This document shows positions 1-8,292 of a DNA stretch of 64,000 nucleotides, one piece after another. Where the stretch lies: NCBI GenBank assembly GCA_017963125.1, contig JAGCUA010000013.1:24646-88645 (forward strand), given 5' to 3'. Within the stretch, counting starts at the first letter, position 1; the number at the start of each line of letters is the position of its first letter. The notes beneath the pieces were generated by a model. It was given only the letters and a program-made list of their open reading frames with translations. It was not told where the DNA came from and did not search any database. The stretch is from a bacterium (lineage in GTDB: Bacteria > UBP6 > UBA1177). The translations under genes and the position numbers were made by a program.

Positions 1-1893
1 CTTCCAGATAATGCTATATGGAACACAGCAACAAGCATCACGCAGACTTTTATAGCAAGTGCGACTGCTTGGGTTCCCGCCTCAGTAGGTGTATACAACG
101 AAACTCCTAGCGAAACAGACTGCCGTTTCAAATGCAGGGAAAACTATGACTGGAACGGTTCTGAATGCGTTATCAATCCGTGCGCCCCAAATCCTTGCAC
201 TGGCATCACAAATTCAACAGGTATTTGCACCACATTGAGTGAAACAACTTTTGAATGCGGTTGCAACGATGGATATATTTGGTTAAATCACCAATGCAAT
301 AAAACTATCTGGAGTTTTGAAAATGACGGGGAAGATACATCTTCAGGATATATTTCTGTAGATAATTCAGAAACTTATCATTGGACAAGAATGACAAATT
401 CAGAAAACGGCGGAATGGGCACCCACAACGGAAGCTATGCAATGTGCTCCAACAATTATAATGTCCAAAATTCAAGAGCTGAAATGACGGTCACTGTAAA
501 TATGCCGAAGGCAGGAGAAATTTCTTTTTATCTGAAAGGAGATTCTGAGAATGCAGGTTCCTCTGACTATGACACATTCAAATTTTACCTAGACAACAAT
601 GTAGAATTAGACAGTCGTAAAATGCCCGTTGTACAAACAGGTATAATGCAAAATAATACAACAGGGTTATCTGACTGGACTTTGCAATCCTTCAGTTTGA
701 CTGCAGGAACTCACACCTTGAAATTCAGTTACAAAAAAGACAATAGTACAGACAAGGGAACGGACCGTTACTGCATTGATGATCTTGAGTTGCATACCTG
801 TCAAACAAATGAATTCTGGAACGGCACGGAATGCGTAAATCCATGCAACCCGAATCCTTGCACGGCTGTCACAAATTCAACAGGTGTCTGCACCTCTTTG
901 AGCGAAACAACTTATGAATGTGTATGTGATGACAATTACTATTGGTGGGGAAAACTCAACGGATGCATTGCGCAGGAACCAGTTCTCGGCAGAATCTGCA
1001 CAGGCCAGGACAAATGTTACAATAATTCAGAAGAGATAACATGCCCTGCACTGGAGGAGAGTTTCTACGGTCAGGATGCACAGTATACAGAAGATGGCTA
1101 CTGCATTCTGAAAAGTTTTGAAGTTAAAGGGGATGGAAGCGAGAAAACGGTTTTCGATAACAATACTCACCTTGAGTGGCAGCAGACGATCCCGACTCAG
1201 ACATACACTGCGGCAGATGCGCAGACTTACTGTAACAACTTGAATTATGGCGGTCATAACGACTGGCGTCTTCCGGCACCGCAGGAACTGCTTACAATCA
1301 TGGATATCAGACAGTCTGTACAAACGGCAATAAATACGACATTTTTTCCGAATACTCCGGCAGACAACTTTGTAACATCATATTCAACTAATCCAAACAA
1401 TAAATGGCTTGTAAATTTCAATCTTGCATCCGAGAAGAAAATATTTTTGGAAGACTCTGCCGGATATGTCAGATGTGTCCGTGGAACAGTTTTAAAAAGC
1501 GGAGTATTATCAACTTCGACTATAAACGGAGATGATATCGTAACAGACTCAACAAGCAGACTTGTATGGCAAAAAAACTATTCGTCACTCATCTCCTCAT
1601 TTTCTTCAGCACTGTCTTATTGTGAAAATCTGACTTATGCAGGATATTCAGATTGGAGACTGCCAAACGAAAATGAACTTCTTTCGCTTGTTAATTTTAC
1701 CAAATCTTCCGCACCCTATTCAGATTTTCCTGATATACCATCTGGTCTATTTTGGTCTTCTACTACTTATATAAACATATCCTATGCATTCGTTGTAATT
1801 TACAGTTATAATAACACATTAGGTTTAACAGACTATAAACCCAAAGAAGGTCTCTTAGATTTCTCCAATGTTCGTTGCGTCCGTTCGGAATAA
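1..1893 (+). CDS. Surface protein with EGF-like modules and two DUF1566 domains (5' end missing)
   Basis: The reading frame is open from base 1, so the gene starts before the window and neither signal peptide nor start is visible. Two near-identical Cys-rich EGF-like modules (NPC-PNPCT..NSTG.CT..SET..EC.C) lie at about 175-310 and 838-970. Between them is a stretch of about 170 residues that looks like a beta-sandwich adhesion domain (alternating hydrophobics, Asn/Thr rich). Two DUF1566 (Lcl C-terminal like) domains follow, each with a core motif (NDWRLPAPQEL, SDWRLPNENEL) and a closing RCVRG or RCVRSE. The block before the first domain (ICTGQDKCY, GQDAQYTEDG) is shared with the lipoprotein at 6519-7859, so the two are paralogues. 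DUF1566 has no well-defined biochemical role; extracellular or surface location is inferred from the EGF-like cysteines. Domain calls are good, function is unknown. Confidence 0.85.
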   Translation, partial: LPDNAIWNTATSITQTFIASATAWVPASVGVYNETPSETDCRFKCRENYDWNGSECVINPCAPNPCTGITNSTGICTTLSETTFECGCNDGYIWLNHQCNKTIWSFENDGEDTSSGYISVDNSETYHWTRMTNSENGGMGTHNGSYAMCSNNYNVQNSRAEMTVTVNMPKAGEISFYLKGDSENAGSSDYDTFKFYLDNNVELDSRKMPVVQTGIMQNNTTGLSDWTLQSFSLTAGTHTLKFSYKKDNSTDKGTDRYCIDDLELHTCQTNEFWNGTECVNPCNPNPCTAVTNSTGVCTSLSETTYECVCDDNYYWWGKLNGCIAQEPVLGRICTGQDKCYNNSEEITCPALEESFYGQDAQYTEDGYCILKSFEVKGDGSEKTVFDNNTHLEWQQTIPTQTYTAADAQTYCNNLNYGGHNDWRLPAPQELLTIMDIRQSVQTAINTTFFPNTPADNFVTSYSTNPNNKWLVNFNLASEKKIFLEDSAGYVRCVRGTVLKSGVLSTSTINGDDIVTDSTSRLVWQKNYSSLISSFSSALSYCENLTYAGYSDWRLPNENELLSLVNFTKSSAPYSDFPDIPSGLFWSSTTYINISYAFVVIYSYNNTLGLTDYKPKEGLLDFSNVRCVRSE

Positions 1894-1908
1894 CCGCAAA
1901 ATTAACTT

Positions 1909-1936
1909 TTGACATTTTCAGGTGATGTTTTATAAG
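1909..1936 (+). promoter_or_regulatory. Sigma-70-like promoter of the P-loop gene
   Basis: TTGACA at 1909-1914, a 16-bp spacer and TATAAG at 1931-1936, 34 bp upstream of the ATG at 1971. It lies directly after the stop codon of the preceding DUF1566 gene, so the next gene is probably transcribed independently. Confidence 0.6.
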
Positions 1937-1970
1937 TAGCAGTTTTAATTTTTTGACAGAGGAGAGAAAA

Positions 1971-2978
1971 ATGGCAAAACTGCTTGACACCGTTTTATTG
2001 CTCGCGCTTCCGGCTTCGGGGAAGTCAGAAGTCCGCAGATTTATGGAACATCTCACTAAAAAACAGTGCGAAAACGACATGCACATGGGCGAAACGCTTC
2101 AGCTTGACGATTATCCCTATGTTCATTTCATGCACAGGATCGACGACGAGCTCAGCAAACTCGGCTGGCACTATATTTTCTACAAAGGTGCGACACGTCC
2201 TTTCAAAGATCCGATGGAATGGTCGACTCTGATCGAACTTCTCAACGAAGATTACGAAGACCTTGTAAATTCCAACATCATCAAGGTCCCGTCTGCCGCT
2301 CAGTGGCTTTTCGACAGAATGGATAACATCCGCGAAAAACTCGACCTCGGCCGCGAATTCGGAAAGATCCCGTGGGATATCAGAATTGCTGCAGGAAAGG
2401 CGATCGAAGCTGAAGTCGCTGAATTCCTCAAAGAAAAGAACGCGACAGCTGCTGCTGACAAAAAGAATAAAACCATAGTCATCGAGCTTGCGCGCGGCGG
2501 AGCAAACGGCGCGACGATGCCTCTCACACCTCCGCAGGGATACGCTGCTGCATTTGAGATGTTCTCCGAACACATCCTCAACAGAGCTTCGATACTTTAC
2601 GTCTGGGTAACTCCGGAAGAAAGCAGAAGAAAGAACTACGAGCGCGCAAAACCGAACGGCGAAAGTTCGATCCTCAACCACGGCGTTCCGCTTGAAGTTA
2701 TGCTTGGCGAATACGGCTGCGACGATATGGCTTACCTCATCGAGACAAGCGACAAGCCGAATACGGTCAAAGTTGAGCGCACAGTTACAGTCAAAAAGAA
2801 AGGCAAAGAAGTTTTCGCGACCAAAAAATGGAATATTCCGGTCGCAAGATTCGACAACCGCGAAGATCTCACGACTTTCATCCGCAAAGACCCGAAAGAG
2901 TGGGGCAAGGAAGAGTACAAAAAGATGTACAAAGGCCTTTCCGATGCAATGAAAACTCTTGCTGACCTTTCCAAATAA
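1971..2978 (+). CDS. P-loop NTPase of unknown function, kinase-like
   Basis: 335 residues from the ATG at 1971, which follows a GAGGAGAG Shine-Dalgarno; a TTG 18 bp further upstream has no better signal. The N-terminus is a hydrophobic strand ending in a Walker-A-like loop, LPASGKSE (residues 13-20), as in small-molecule or nucleotide kinases. VIELARGGANGA may form the second strand region, and ILYVWVTPEESRRKNYERAK resembles the lid/base-recognition part of P-loop kinases. No signal peptide or membrane segment, so it is cytoplasmic. I do not recognise a named family. A kinase acting on a small substrate is the best guess from the fold, but no substrate can be named. The next gene starts 31 bp downstream on the same strand. 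Confidence 0.75.
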   Translation: MAKLLDTVLLLALPASGKSEVRRFMEHLTKKQCENDMHMGETLQLDDYPYVHFMHRIDDELSKLGWHYIFYKGATRPFKDPMEWSTLIELLNEDYEDLVNSNIIKVPSAAQWLFDRMDNIREKLDLGREFGKIPWDIRIAAGKAIEAEVAEFLKEKNATAAADKKNKTIVIELARGGANGATMPLTPPQGYAAAFEMFSEHILNRASILYVWVTPEESRRKNYERAKPNGESSILNHGVPLEVMLGEYGCDDMAYLIETSDKPNTVKVERTVTVKKKGKEVFATKKWNIPVARFDNREDLTTFIRKDPKEWGKEEYKKMYKGLSDAMKTLADLSK

Positions 2979-3009
2979 TTATTAATTTCAATGTTTTATC
3001 TTTAAAATC

Positions 3010-3879
3010 ATGCTTTATTTCATCTTAACTCTGCTTATTTTCGCTTCTCTCGAAGTCGTTTCGAAACCGCTTATGCCGTACATCGACCCGTTCGCGCTCA
3101 CTTTCTGGCGCTTTTCTATGGGATTTGTTTTTTTCCTGCTTTATCCCGGCATGAAAAAACGTCTGGCCGAGATAAAAAATTTTTCTAAAAGCGACTGGTT
3201 TTTCCTCTTTCTGCTGGGATTTCTGAATGCGTTCGTTTCGATGAGTTTGCTTCAGCTCGCAGTCAGGGAAAGCACTCCGGCAACAGCTGCGGCGATATTC
3301 TGTTCGAACCCGCTTTTCGTCATGATAATCTCGTCGATCGCGGGATTTGAGAAGATCAGCGCGAGAAAGATCATCGGGCTTCTCATCGGTGTAGCGGCGA
3401 TATTCGTGATAATGTGGGAAAAAGGCTTCAAGCTGAACTACGGCGCTATTTACGCGGTTTCTGCGGCTGTGATTTTTGCAGGTTTCACCGTTCTCAGCAA
3501 GAAGACTGTCTCAAAAATCAAGCCCTTTTCGGTAAATTTAGTCTCATTTTTCTTCGGAATAGTCTCGCTTTCGATTTTCATGGCGCTAACCGGAAAAAGT
3601 TTCGCTCTAAATCCGGTTTTCTTTAAAGATTACGCAAAGCTGATAGCCTTTGTTTATCTTGGTTTCATCGTCACTGGCCTTGGTTATGTAACTTTTTTGG
3701 CGACGATCAAAAAGTATTCACCCGTCAGTTCGTCGCTTATTTTCATGCTGAAGCCTGCGGTAGCATCGGTTTTCGCCGTCATTTTTCTCGGTGAAAAACT
3801 TTCGGCTTATTTCATCGCAGGATTTATCATGCTCCTTCTCGGAACAGGCGCGATAGTTTCTGAAAAGATTTGGAAATAA
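3010..3879 (+). CDS. EamA-family (DMT superfamily) membrane transporter
   Basis: 289 residues, almost entirely hydrophobic with about ten membrane segments arranged as two EamA repeats. The first repeat has SLEVVSKPLMPYIDPFALTFWRF and the second has AVSAAVIFAGFTVLSKKTVSKIKPF; each ends with the usual acidic/aromatic helix (STPATAAAIFCSNPLFVMI and SSSLIFMLKPAVASVFAVIFLGE). DMT exporters move metabolites, amino acids or drugs across the inner membrane; the substrate cannot be read from sequence. It starts 31 bp after the P-loop gene and has only a weak ribosome-binding site, so the two may be cotranscribed. Length and topology are typical of the family. Confidence 0.88.
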   Translation: MLYFILTLLIFASLEVVSKPLMPYIDPFALTFWRFSMGFVFFLLYPGMKKRLAEIKNFSKSDWFFLFLLGFLNAFVSMSLLQLAVRESTPATAAAIFCSNPLFVMIISSIAGFEKISARKIIGLLIGVAAIFVIMWEKGFKLNYGAIYAVSAAVIFAGFTVLSKKTVSKIKPFSVNLVSFFFGIVSLSIFMALTGKSFALNPVFFKDYAKLIAFVYLGFIVTGLGYVTFLATIKKYSPVSSSLIFMLKPAVASVFAVIFLGEKLSAYFIAGFIMLLLGTGAIVSEKIWK

Positions 3880-4090
3880 TATTTACTTATTCGATTTCGT
3901 GAACGCATCGCAAATATCTTTTATTGATTTTTTGTTTTATTGTTAAATTTTTATTGATTAAAATTAGAAAAATTATATTGTTGCCGTGGTGTGCCTGTTG
4001 TTCTTTTTATAGTTATGTGAATTGCATGATTTGATTTCGGAATTAAGTAGTTTTTACGAGTAACTTCCGATTATAGAATTTATTGTTTTT

Positions 4091-5206
4091 ATGCTTGTTT
4101 TTATTGAAAAATATCGGAATCCCGACGCTCTTTCGGCGTATATCCGTCAGAAAATTATTGATCCGCAGGAAAAATACTATGTTCTGCTTGATGAAATCCA
4201 GTATGCCATATCTAAAGAAGAACTGAAAAACAAGGATAATCCGGTAAAATTATACAGTGTTTTAAACGGTTTGCTGCATCTTGGGAATGTTGATGTTTAT
4301 GTGAGCGGCAGCAATTCAAAAATGCTGTCTAAAGATATTTCCACCGAGTTCAGGGGACGCGGCGATATTATCAAAGTTTATCCCTTTTCATTCAGCGAAT
4401 ATTACCGTGCTTCAGGTAAGGATAAATTCGACGCATACAACGAATATGTGATGTTCGGAGGAATGCCTTATCTTTTGAATCTGGATTCTGACGATGAAAA
4501 ATCCGAATATTTAGCCGGACTTTTTGAAGAAATTTACTTCAAGGATATCGTAGAACGCTATGATGTGGCAACACCGGGGATTTTGCGCGAACTTGCATCC
4601 GCTCTCTGTTCTTCGATCGGTTCGCTCACAAACGCAAGTAAAATATCAAAAAGTATAAAAACAGCCAAAAACATCAGCATTGATCCTGAAACTATTGGAA
4701 AATATTTGAATTATCTGACAGACAGCTTTTTGTTCAGCGAGGCCGCAAGGTATGATGTCAAAGGAAAAAAATATTTTGAATATCCTTACAAATATTACTG
4801 TGCAGACATCGGTTTAAGAAATGCGCGGCTTGGCTTCAGGCAGCAGGAAGAGACCCATATTCTGGAAAATTTGATTTACAACGAGCTTTTATGCCGCGGT
4901 TGTATTGTTGATGTCGGAGTCGTTCCTCTTGTTGAAAGGGATAATGCCGGCAGGCGAACGCAGAAAAACTGCGAAATTGATTTCGTGGTCAGAAAAGGAA
5001 GTAAGCAATATTACATACAGTCAGCTCTTTCCATGGATGATCAGGTAAAAGAAGTAACGGAACTTAGACCTCTTCTCAATACAAAAGACTCTTTCAAGAA
5101 AATTGTTGTCTCAAAGTCATACGGTAAAAGCTGGATCGATGAAAACGGCATTCTTCGGATAAATCCAATTGACTTTCTGCTTGATGAAGAGAGCCTTGAA
5201 AGGTGA
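4091..5206 (+). pseudogene. DUF4143/AAA_14 ATPase lacking its Walker-A region (5'-truncated)
   Basis: 371 residues matching the later part of the AAA_14-DUF4143 ATPase family: a Walker-B-like strand YVLLDEIQ (residues 30-37), the VSGSNSKML sensor segment, the EFRGRG turn, YPFSFSEYY, and a C-terminal DUF4143/nuclease-like part with ENLIYNELLCRG, CEIDFVV and YYIQSALSM. Family members normally begin 40-60 residues earlier with a GRRRvGKS-type P-loop. Here the frame is closed by TAA at 4061 and no P-loop is found in the AT-rich 210 bp upstream, so the protein cannot bind ATP in the usual way. Either the gene lost its 5' end or it is a natural variant; the first is more likely because the next downstream gene is also a remnant. 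The 3880-4090 gap shows no gene. Confidence 0.7.
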
Positions 5207-5218
5207 TTTTTATTACAA

Positions 5219-5479
5219 TGTTCTGACAGTAAAACAGGAAGTCTTTACGAAAAATGCTATCCGAATGAAACCTGCAACAAAGGATTGATTTGCGATATCG
5301 AGAACAGTGTTTGTGTACAGAAGTGGTGCAAATCAAACAACGACTGCGCCTCAGGAGATTTACGATTGGATGACTTGGAACGGCGGATCGTGCCAAAGCG
5401 ACGGCGGCTTGACACTTCCGGAGTGCAGAATGTTCAGAATTTTGTTAATTTTCAACCGTTTGATGGGAAAGAGTCATGA
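5219..5479 (+). pseudogene. Remnant of a Cys-rich lipoprotein gene
   Basis: Directly after the ATPase stop codon the same frame reads as a cysteine-rich segment: CYPNETCNKGLICD, then VCVQKWCKSNNDCASGD. This spacing is typical of the Cys-rich repeats that follow the Asp-rich linker in lipoproteins of this genome. No start codon, signal peptide or ribosome-binding site is present. After the CASG the frame turns into unrelated residues, while another frame gives TLPEC, a motif that precedes the DUF1566 part in the lipoproteins at 5484-6497 and 20238-20988, which suggests a frameshift inside the fragment. It faces the lipoprotein at 5484-6497 head-on. Most likely a decayed paralogue. Confidence 0.5.
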
Positions 5480-5483
5480 AAGT

Positions 5484-6497
5484 TTATTTTATTTCGTGGA
5501 CGCAGCGGACCATTCCGGTCAAAGTTTTTTTCTGACTTTCTATTTCCGCTTCCTTGAACTTGATAAACCAAACTTTATTGTTGTCCTCTTTCTGCTCTGA
5601 GGAAGACCAAAGAGAAGAATCTTCCCCGAATTTGCTGTATTGCCCTTTTTTATTGCTGTCGTATTTGCACTTTTCGTTGGAAGCATTGGTTGAACTGGTG
5701 CAAACATTTATGTCATAACATTTCGGATTTGCCGTAGAGTAGGCGGCAAGACATTCATCCGTAACATTGCAGGTGCCGTTTGTTGCTGTTCTTGAGCAGT
5801 TTTGAATGAGTGTTCTAAGTTCGCTGATCGTCGGGATGCGCCAGTCTTTATTAAAACCGCCTTCCTTCAAGTTTTTGCAATGATTTTCGGCTTCAGACCA
5901 TTTCATATAATTGGAGCTTGAGGAAGACCAGATCAGGTCACCAAGAATGCACGGCGTGCCGCTGTCTTTGCTGCACTCGGGTAATGCCGGAGTTTCTGGA
6001 GTCGAAGTGTCGCCGTCATCATCAGGTTCTGAATCGCCGGAATCATCAGTATCAGTGATTACTGTGTCGCTATCATCGGCTGAATCGGCAGTGTCTTCAT
6101 CTGACTGAGAATCATCGGTCGGATCGGTGTCATCCGGTTGTTCAGATGTTGTGTTGGAATCATCAGCCGGTTCATCAGGTTCTTCGGCTGGATCTGTGTC
6201 GTCAGATTGTTCCGGCGTTGTGTCGGGATCATCAGTATTTTCCGTTATATCGTTATCCGTTATAGCGGTATCCGAAGTGTCTGAATCCGATGTGTCAGAA
6301 TCATTGTTGTCCGATGAGGTGTCTGTTTTATCTCCATCGTTTGCGGCTGCATCGGGAAGCGAATCTCCGCTGTCATCGCCTTGCGACGAGCCGTTCCAAG
6401 CAGTATCCGCAAGTTCTTCGTCGTTATCTTTCGACGAGCAGGAAAAAACAAAAAAAGCCGATAAAACCAGAATGAAAATCAGGTTGAATTTTTTCAT
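5484..6497 (-). CDS. Lipoprotein with Asp/Ser/Thr-rich linker and one DUF1566 domain
   Basis: 337 residues. A lipoprotein signal peptide (MKKFNLIFILVLSAFFVFSC, lipid-carrying Cys at 20) is followed by about 150 residues of low-complexity Asp/Ser/Thr/Pro/Glu linker, then ALPECSKDSGTPC and a single DUF1566 domain (LIWSSSSSNYMKWSEAENHC, KDWRIPTISEL, LWSSSEQ, MVRCVHEIK). Expected to be anchored in the outer membrane with the domain projecting outward; the linker probably acts as a flexible stalk. It is the second gene of a two-gene unit: the upstream paralogue ends 21 bp before its ATG, and the gap carries a GGAGAC ribosome-binding site. The two genes share an almost identical signal peptide, which indicates recent duplication or gene conversion. 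Confidence 0.88.
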   Translation of the reverse strand: MKKFNLIFILVLSAFFVFSCSSKDNDEELADTAWNGSSQGDDSGDSLPDAAANDGDKTDTSSDNNDSDTSDSDTSDTAITDNDITENTDDPDTTPEQSDDTDPAEEPDEPADDSNTTSEQPDDTDPTDDSQSDEDTADSADDSDTVITDTDDSGDSEPDDDGDTSTPETPALPECSKDSGTPCILGDLIWSSSSSNYMKWSEAENHCKNLKEGGFNKDWRIPTISELRTLIQNCSRTATNGTCNVTDECLAAYSTANPKCYDINVCTSSTNASNEKCKYDSNKKGQYSKFGEDSSLWSSSEQKEDNNKVWFIKFKEAEIESQKKTLTGMVRCVHEIK

Positions 6498-6518
6498 GAC
6501 TGTCTCCGTAAGAAACTG

Positions 6519-7859
6519 TTATCTGCGGACGCAGCGGACAAAATCGGAAGTTGATTTGCCTTCGAAATTTACAATGCCTTCATAAAATGTGACATACCAC
6601 ACATTTTTCCAATCATCTGATGTCGGACTTTTTTTCGCGTCGCTGGTAGAAGTGCGGAAAGATCTGTTTATCATGCCGGGGAAAGACGATGCAGGGTGAT
6701 ATTTTCCGTAGTCCGCAAGTGTGGTGAGCTCGTTTTTGTTCGGAAGTCTCCAGTCAGAAAATCCTGCATAAGTAAGCTTTTCGCAGTAGGAAAGGGCGGC
6801 TTCGAAACTTCCGATTTCGTCCGTGTTGTCTTTCAGCTCTCTTTTCTGCCACATCAGTCCGGTTACCGAGTCTTTTACGACTTCGTCTCCGCCGATTGTC
6901 TGAGTTTCAAACTCTCCGTCCGGCAGAGTTGTGCCGCGGACGCAGCGGACATGCATCTTTTCGCTCTCGGTTTTCTTTTTGTGGCTCAAAAATCCGCTGT
7001 CGAAGCGGACGAACCACGCTTTACCCGAGTCATAGCTTTCGGTCGAAGCGAAGTCGGCTGAAGTCCAGAACCATTCGTCTGTCGTGCCGGGGAAATAATC
7101 TGTATCTACCGAGGGATCGAATTTGCCGTTGTCAACGATCGAAAGAAGTTCCTTCGGAGTGGGAAGACGCCAGCCGTAGCTTCCGGCATATTCTTTGGCG
7201 CACTCTTCCGAAGCGTGCTGCCAATCGACATTTTTGGTAATTTTCTGCTGCCATTCGAGCTTGAGATTTTCGTCAAAGACGATTTTTTCGTCTCCCGAGC
7301 CTTTAACAGTGAATTTCTGCGGAATGCATTCGCCTTTTTTCGCATACTGCGCATCCTGTCCGAAAAATTTTTCGTCTTCATTCGGGCAGGTGATTTCGGC
7401 TGTTTCGTCGTAGCATTTTGTCTGACCGGTGCAGATGTTGCCGAAAACGACGGGAATGTCGGGAATTATGGTTTCCTGGTCGTTGTCATTGGTGTCTGTG
7501 TCGGAGTCATCGGTCGGATCTGCCGGGTCTTCATCTGGCTGGGAATCGCCTGAATCAGGTGTCGTGTCGGGATCATCATCACTGTCCGTTATATCGTTAT
7601 CCGTTATACCGGTATCAGAAGTGTCGATATCCGATGTGTCTGAGTCCGAAGTGTCGGCATCGTCGTTTTCCGATGACGTGTCGGTTTTGTCATCATCGTT
7701 TGTGGTTTCATCGGGCAGCGTGTCGCCGTTGTTGTCAGCGTCCTGCACTTCGCTGCTGTCGGTGTCAGTGAGTTCCTCTTTTTCGTCATCTTTCGACGAG
7801 CAGGAAAAAACAAAAAAAGCTGATAAAACCAGAATGAAAAGCAGGTTGAATTTTTTCAT
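6519..7859 (-). CDS. Lipoprotein with Asp-rich linker and two DUF1566 domains
   Basis: 446 residues when started at the ATG (complement of 7857-7859) that opens the signal peptide MKKFNLLFILVLSAFFVFSC. The frame extends 23 codons further upstream, but that part covers the promoter. After the lipid Cys20 come about 120 residues of Asp/Ser/Thr linker, then ICTGQTKCYDETAEITC and two DUF1566 domains with core motifs YGWRLPTPKEL and SDWRLPNKNEL, each closing with RCVRG or RCVRR. The C-terminal two thirds align well by eye with the partial protein at 1-1893. Role unknown; surface exposure is inferred from the lipobox and linker. First gene of the unit with 5484-6497 and divergent from the PqqD-like gene. 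Confidence 0.88.
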   Translation of the reverse strand: MKKFNLLFILVLSAFFVFSCSSKDDEKEELTDTDSSEVQDADNNGDTLPDETTNDDDKTDTSSENDDADTSDSDTSDIDTSDTGITDNDITDSDDDPDTTPDSGDSQPDEDPADPTDDSDTDTNDNDQETIIPDIPVVFGNICTGQTKCYDETAEITCPNEDEKFFGQDAQYAKKGECIPQKFTVKGSGDEKIVFDENLKLEWQQKITKNVDWQHASEECAKEYAGSYGWRLPTPKELLSIVDNGKFDPSVDTDYFPGTTDEWFWTSADFASTESYDSGKAWFVRFDSGFLSHKKKTESEKMHVRCVRGTTLPDGEFETQTIGGDEVVKDSVTGLMWQKRELKDNTDEIGSFEAALSYCEKLTYAGFSDWRLPNKNELTTLADYGKYHPASSFPGMINRSFRTSTSDAKKSPTSDDWKNVWYVTFYEGIVNFEGKSTSDFVRCVRR

Positions 7860-7899
7860 GATTCTCTCCAAAAACAAAAAAACTTTCTCCGATTTCGGA

Positions 7900-7928
7900 C
7901 TTATACAGAAAAGATTTCGGGAAAGCAA
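7900..7928 (-). promoter_or_regulatory. Promoter of the two-lipoprotein unit
   Basis: On the minus strand TTGCTT (7923-7928), a 17-bp spacer and TATAAG (7900-7905), about 40 bp upstream of the ATG at 7859. Back to back with the promoter at 7936-7963. Confidence 0.55.
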
Positions 7929-7935
7929 AGATTTT

Positions 7936-7963
7936 TTGCCAAAAATTTAATTGTTATTATAAT
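7936..7963 (+). promoter_or_regulatory. Promoter of the PqqD-like/giant-lipoprotein unit
   Basis: TTGCCA (7936-7941), a 16-bp spacer and a perfect TATAAT (7958-7963), 27 bp before the ATG at 7991. No other promoter is evident before the genes that follow up to 13904, so they probably form one transcript. Confidence 0.65.
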
Positions 7964-7990
7964 ACTGCGATTTTTTTGCGGATTGGAACT

Positions 7991-8278
7991 ATGGAAAAGG
8001 ATTGTATTTTAAAAATCAAAAACGATGTCGCTTTCAGGCGTTCTTTTGACGGCACTCTTGTCGCGGTTTCTCCCGAGACTGACAAAATCCTTACGCTGAA
8101 CGAGTCGGCTGCGGAACTTTGGTCGCTTATCGACGGAAAGCGCACGCTTACTGAGATCATTACGCTTTTTGCTGCTCATTTTGAGACTGCAAGCCTTGAT
8201 GAACTTGTGCAGATCGAAAGCGATGTTCTTGAAATAATCGGTAAATTTTTGGAAAAACAACTGGTCGAAATAATTTGA
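7991..8278 (+). CDS. PqqD-like small protein (RiPP recognition element fold)
   Basis: 95 residues from the ATG at 7991; a TTG 15 bp upstream is less likely. The pattern is that of the PqqD family: a first part with ILKIKNDVAFRRSFDGTLVAVSPETDKILTLNESAAELWSLIDG split as beta-hairpins and a helix, then the wing KRTLTEIITLFAAHFE and a C-terminal helix that ends in FLEKQLVEII. In known systems PqqD-type domains bind the leader of a ribosomal peptide and deliver it to a modifying enzyme. Here no radical SAM or cyclodehydratase lies nearby, but a 37-residue Cys-containing peptide is encoded at 13228-13341 and an HPr-kinase-like ATPase at 13353-13904. Free-standing PqqD-like proteins also occur in contexts without known peptides, so the peptide-binding role is an inference. 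Confidence 0.82.
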   Translation: MEKDCILKIKNDVAFRRSFDGTLVAVSPETDKILTLNESAAELWSLIDGKRTLTEIITLFAAHFETASLDELVQIESDVLEIIGKFLEKQLVEII

Positions 8279-8292
8279 TTGTGAGGTTCAGT

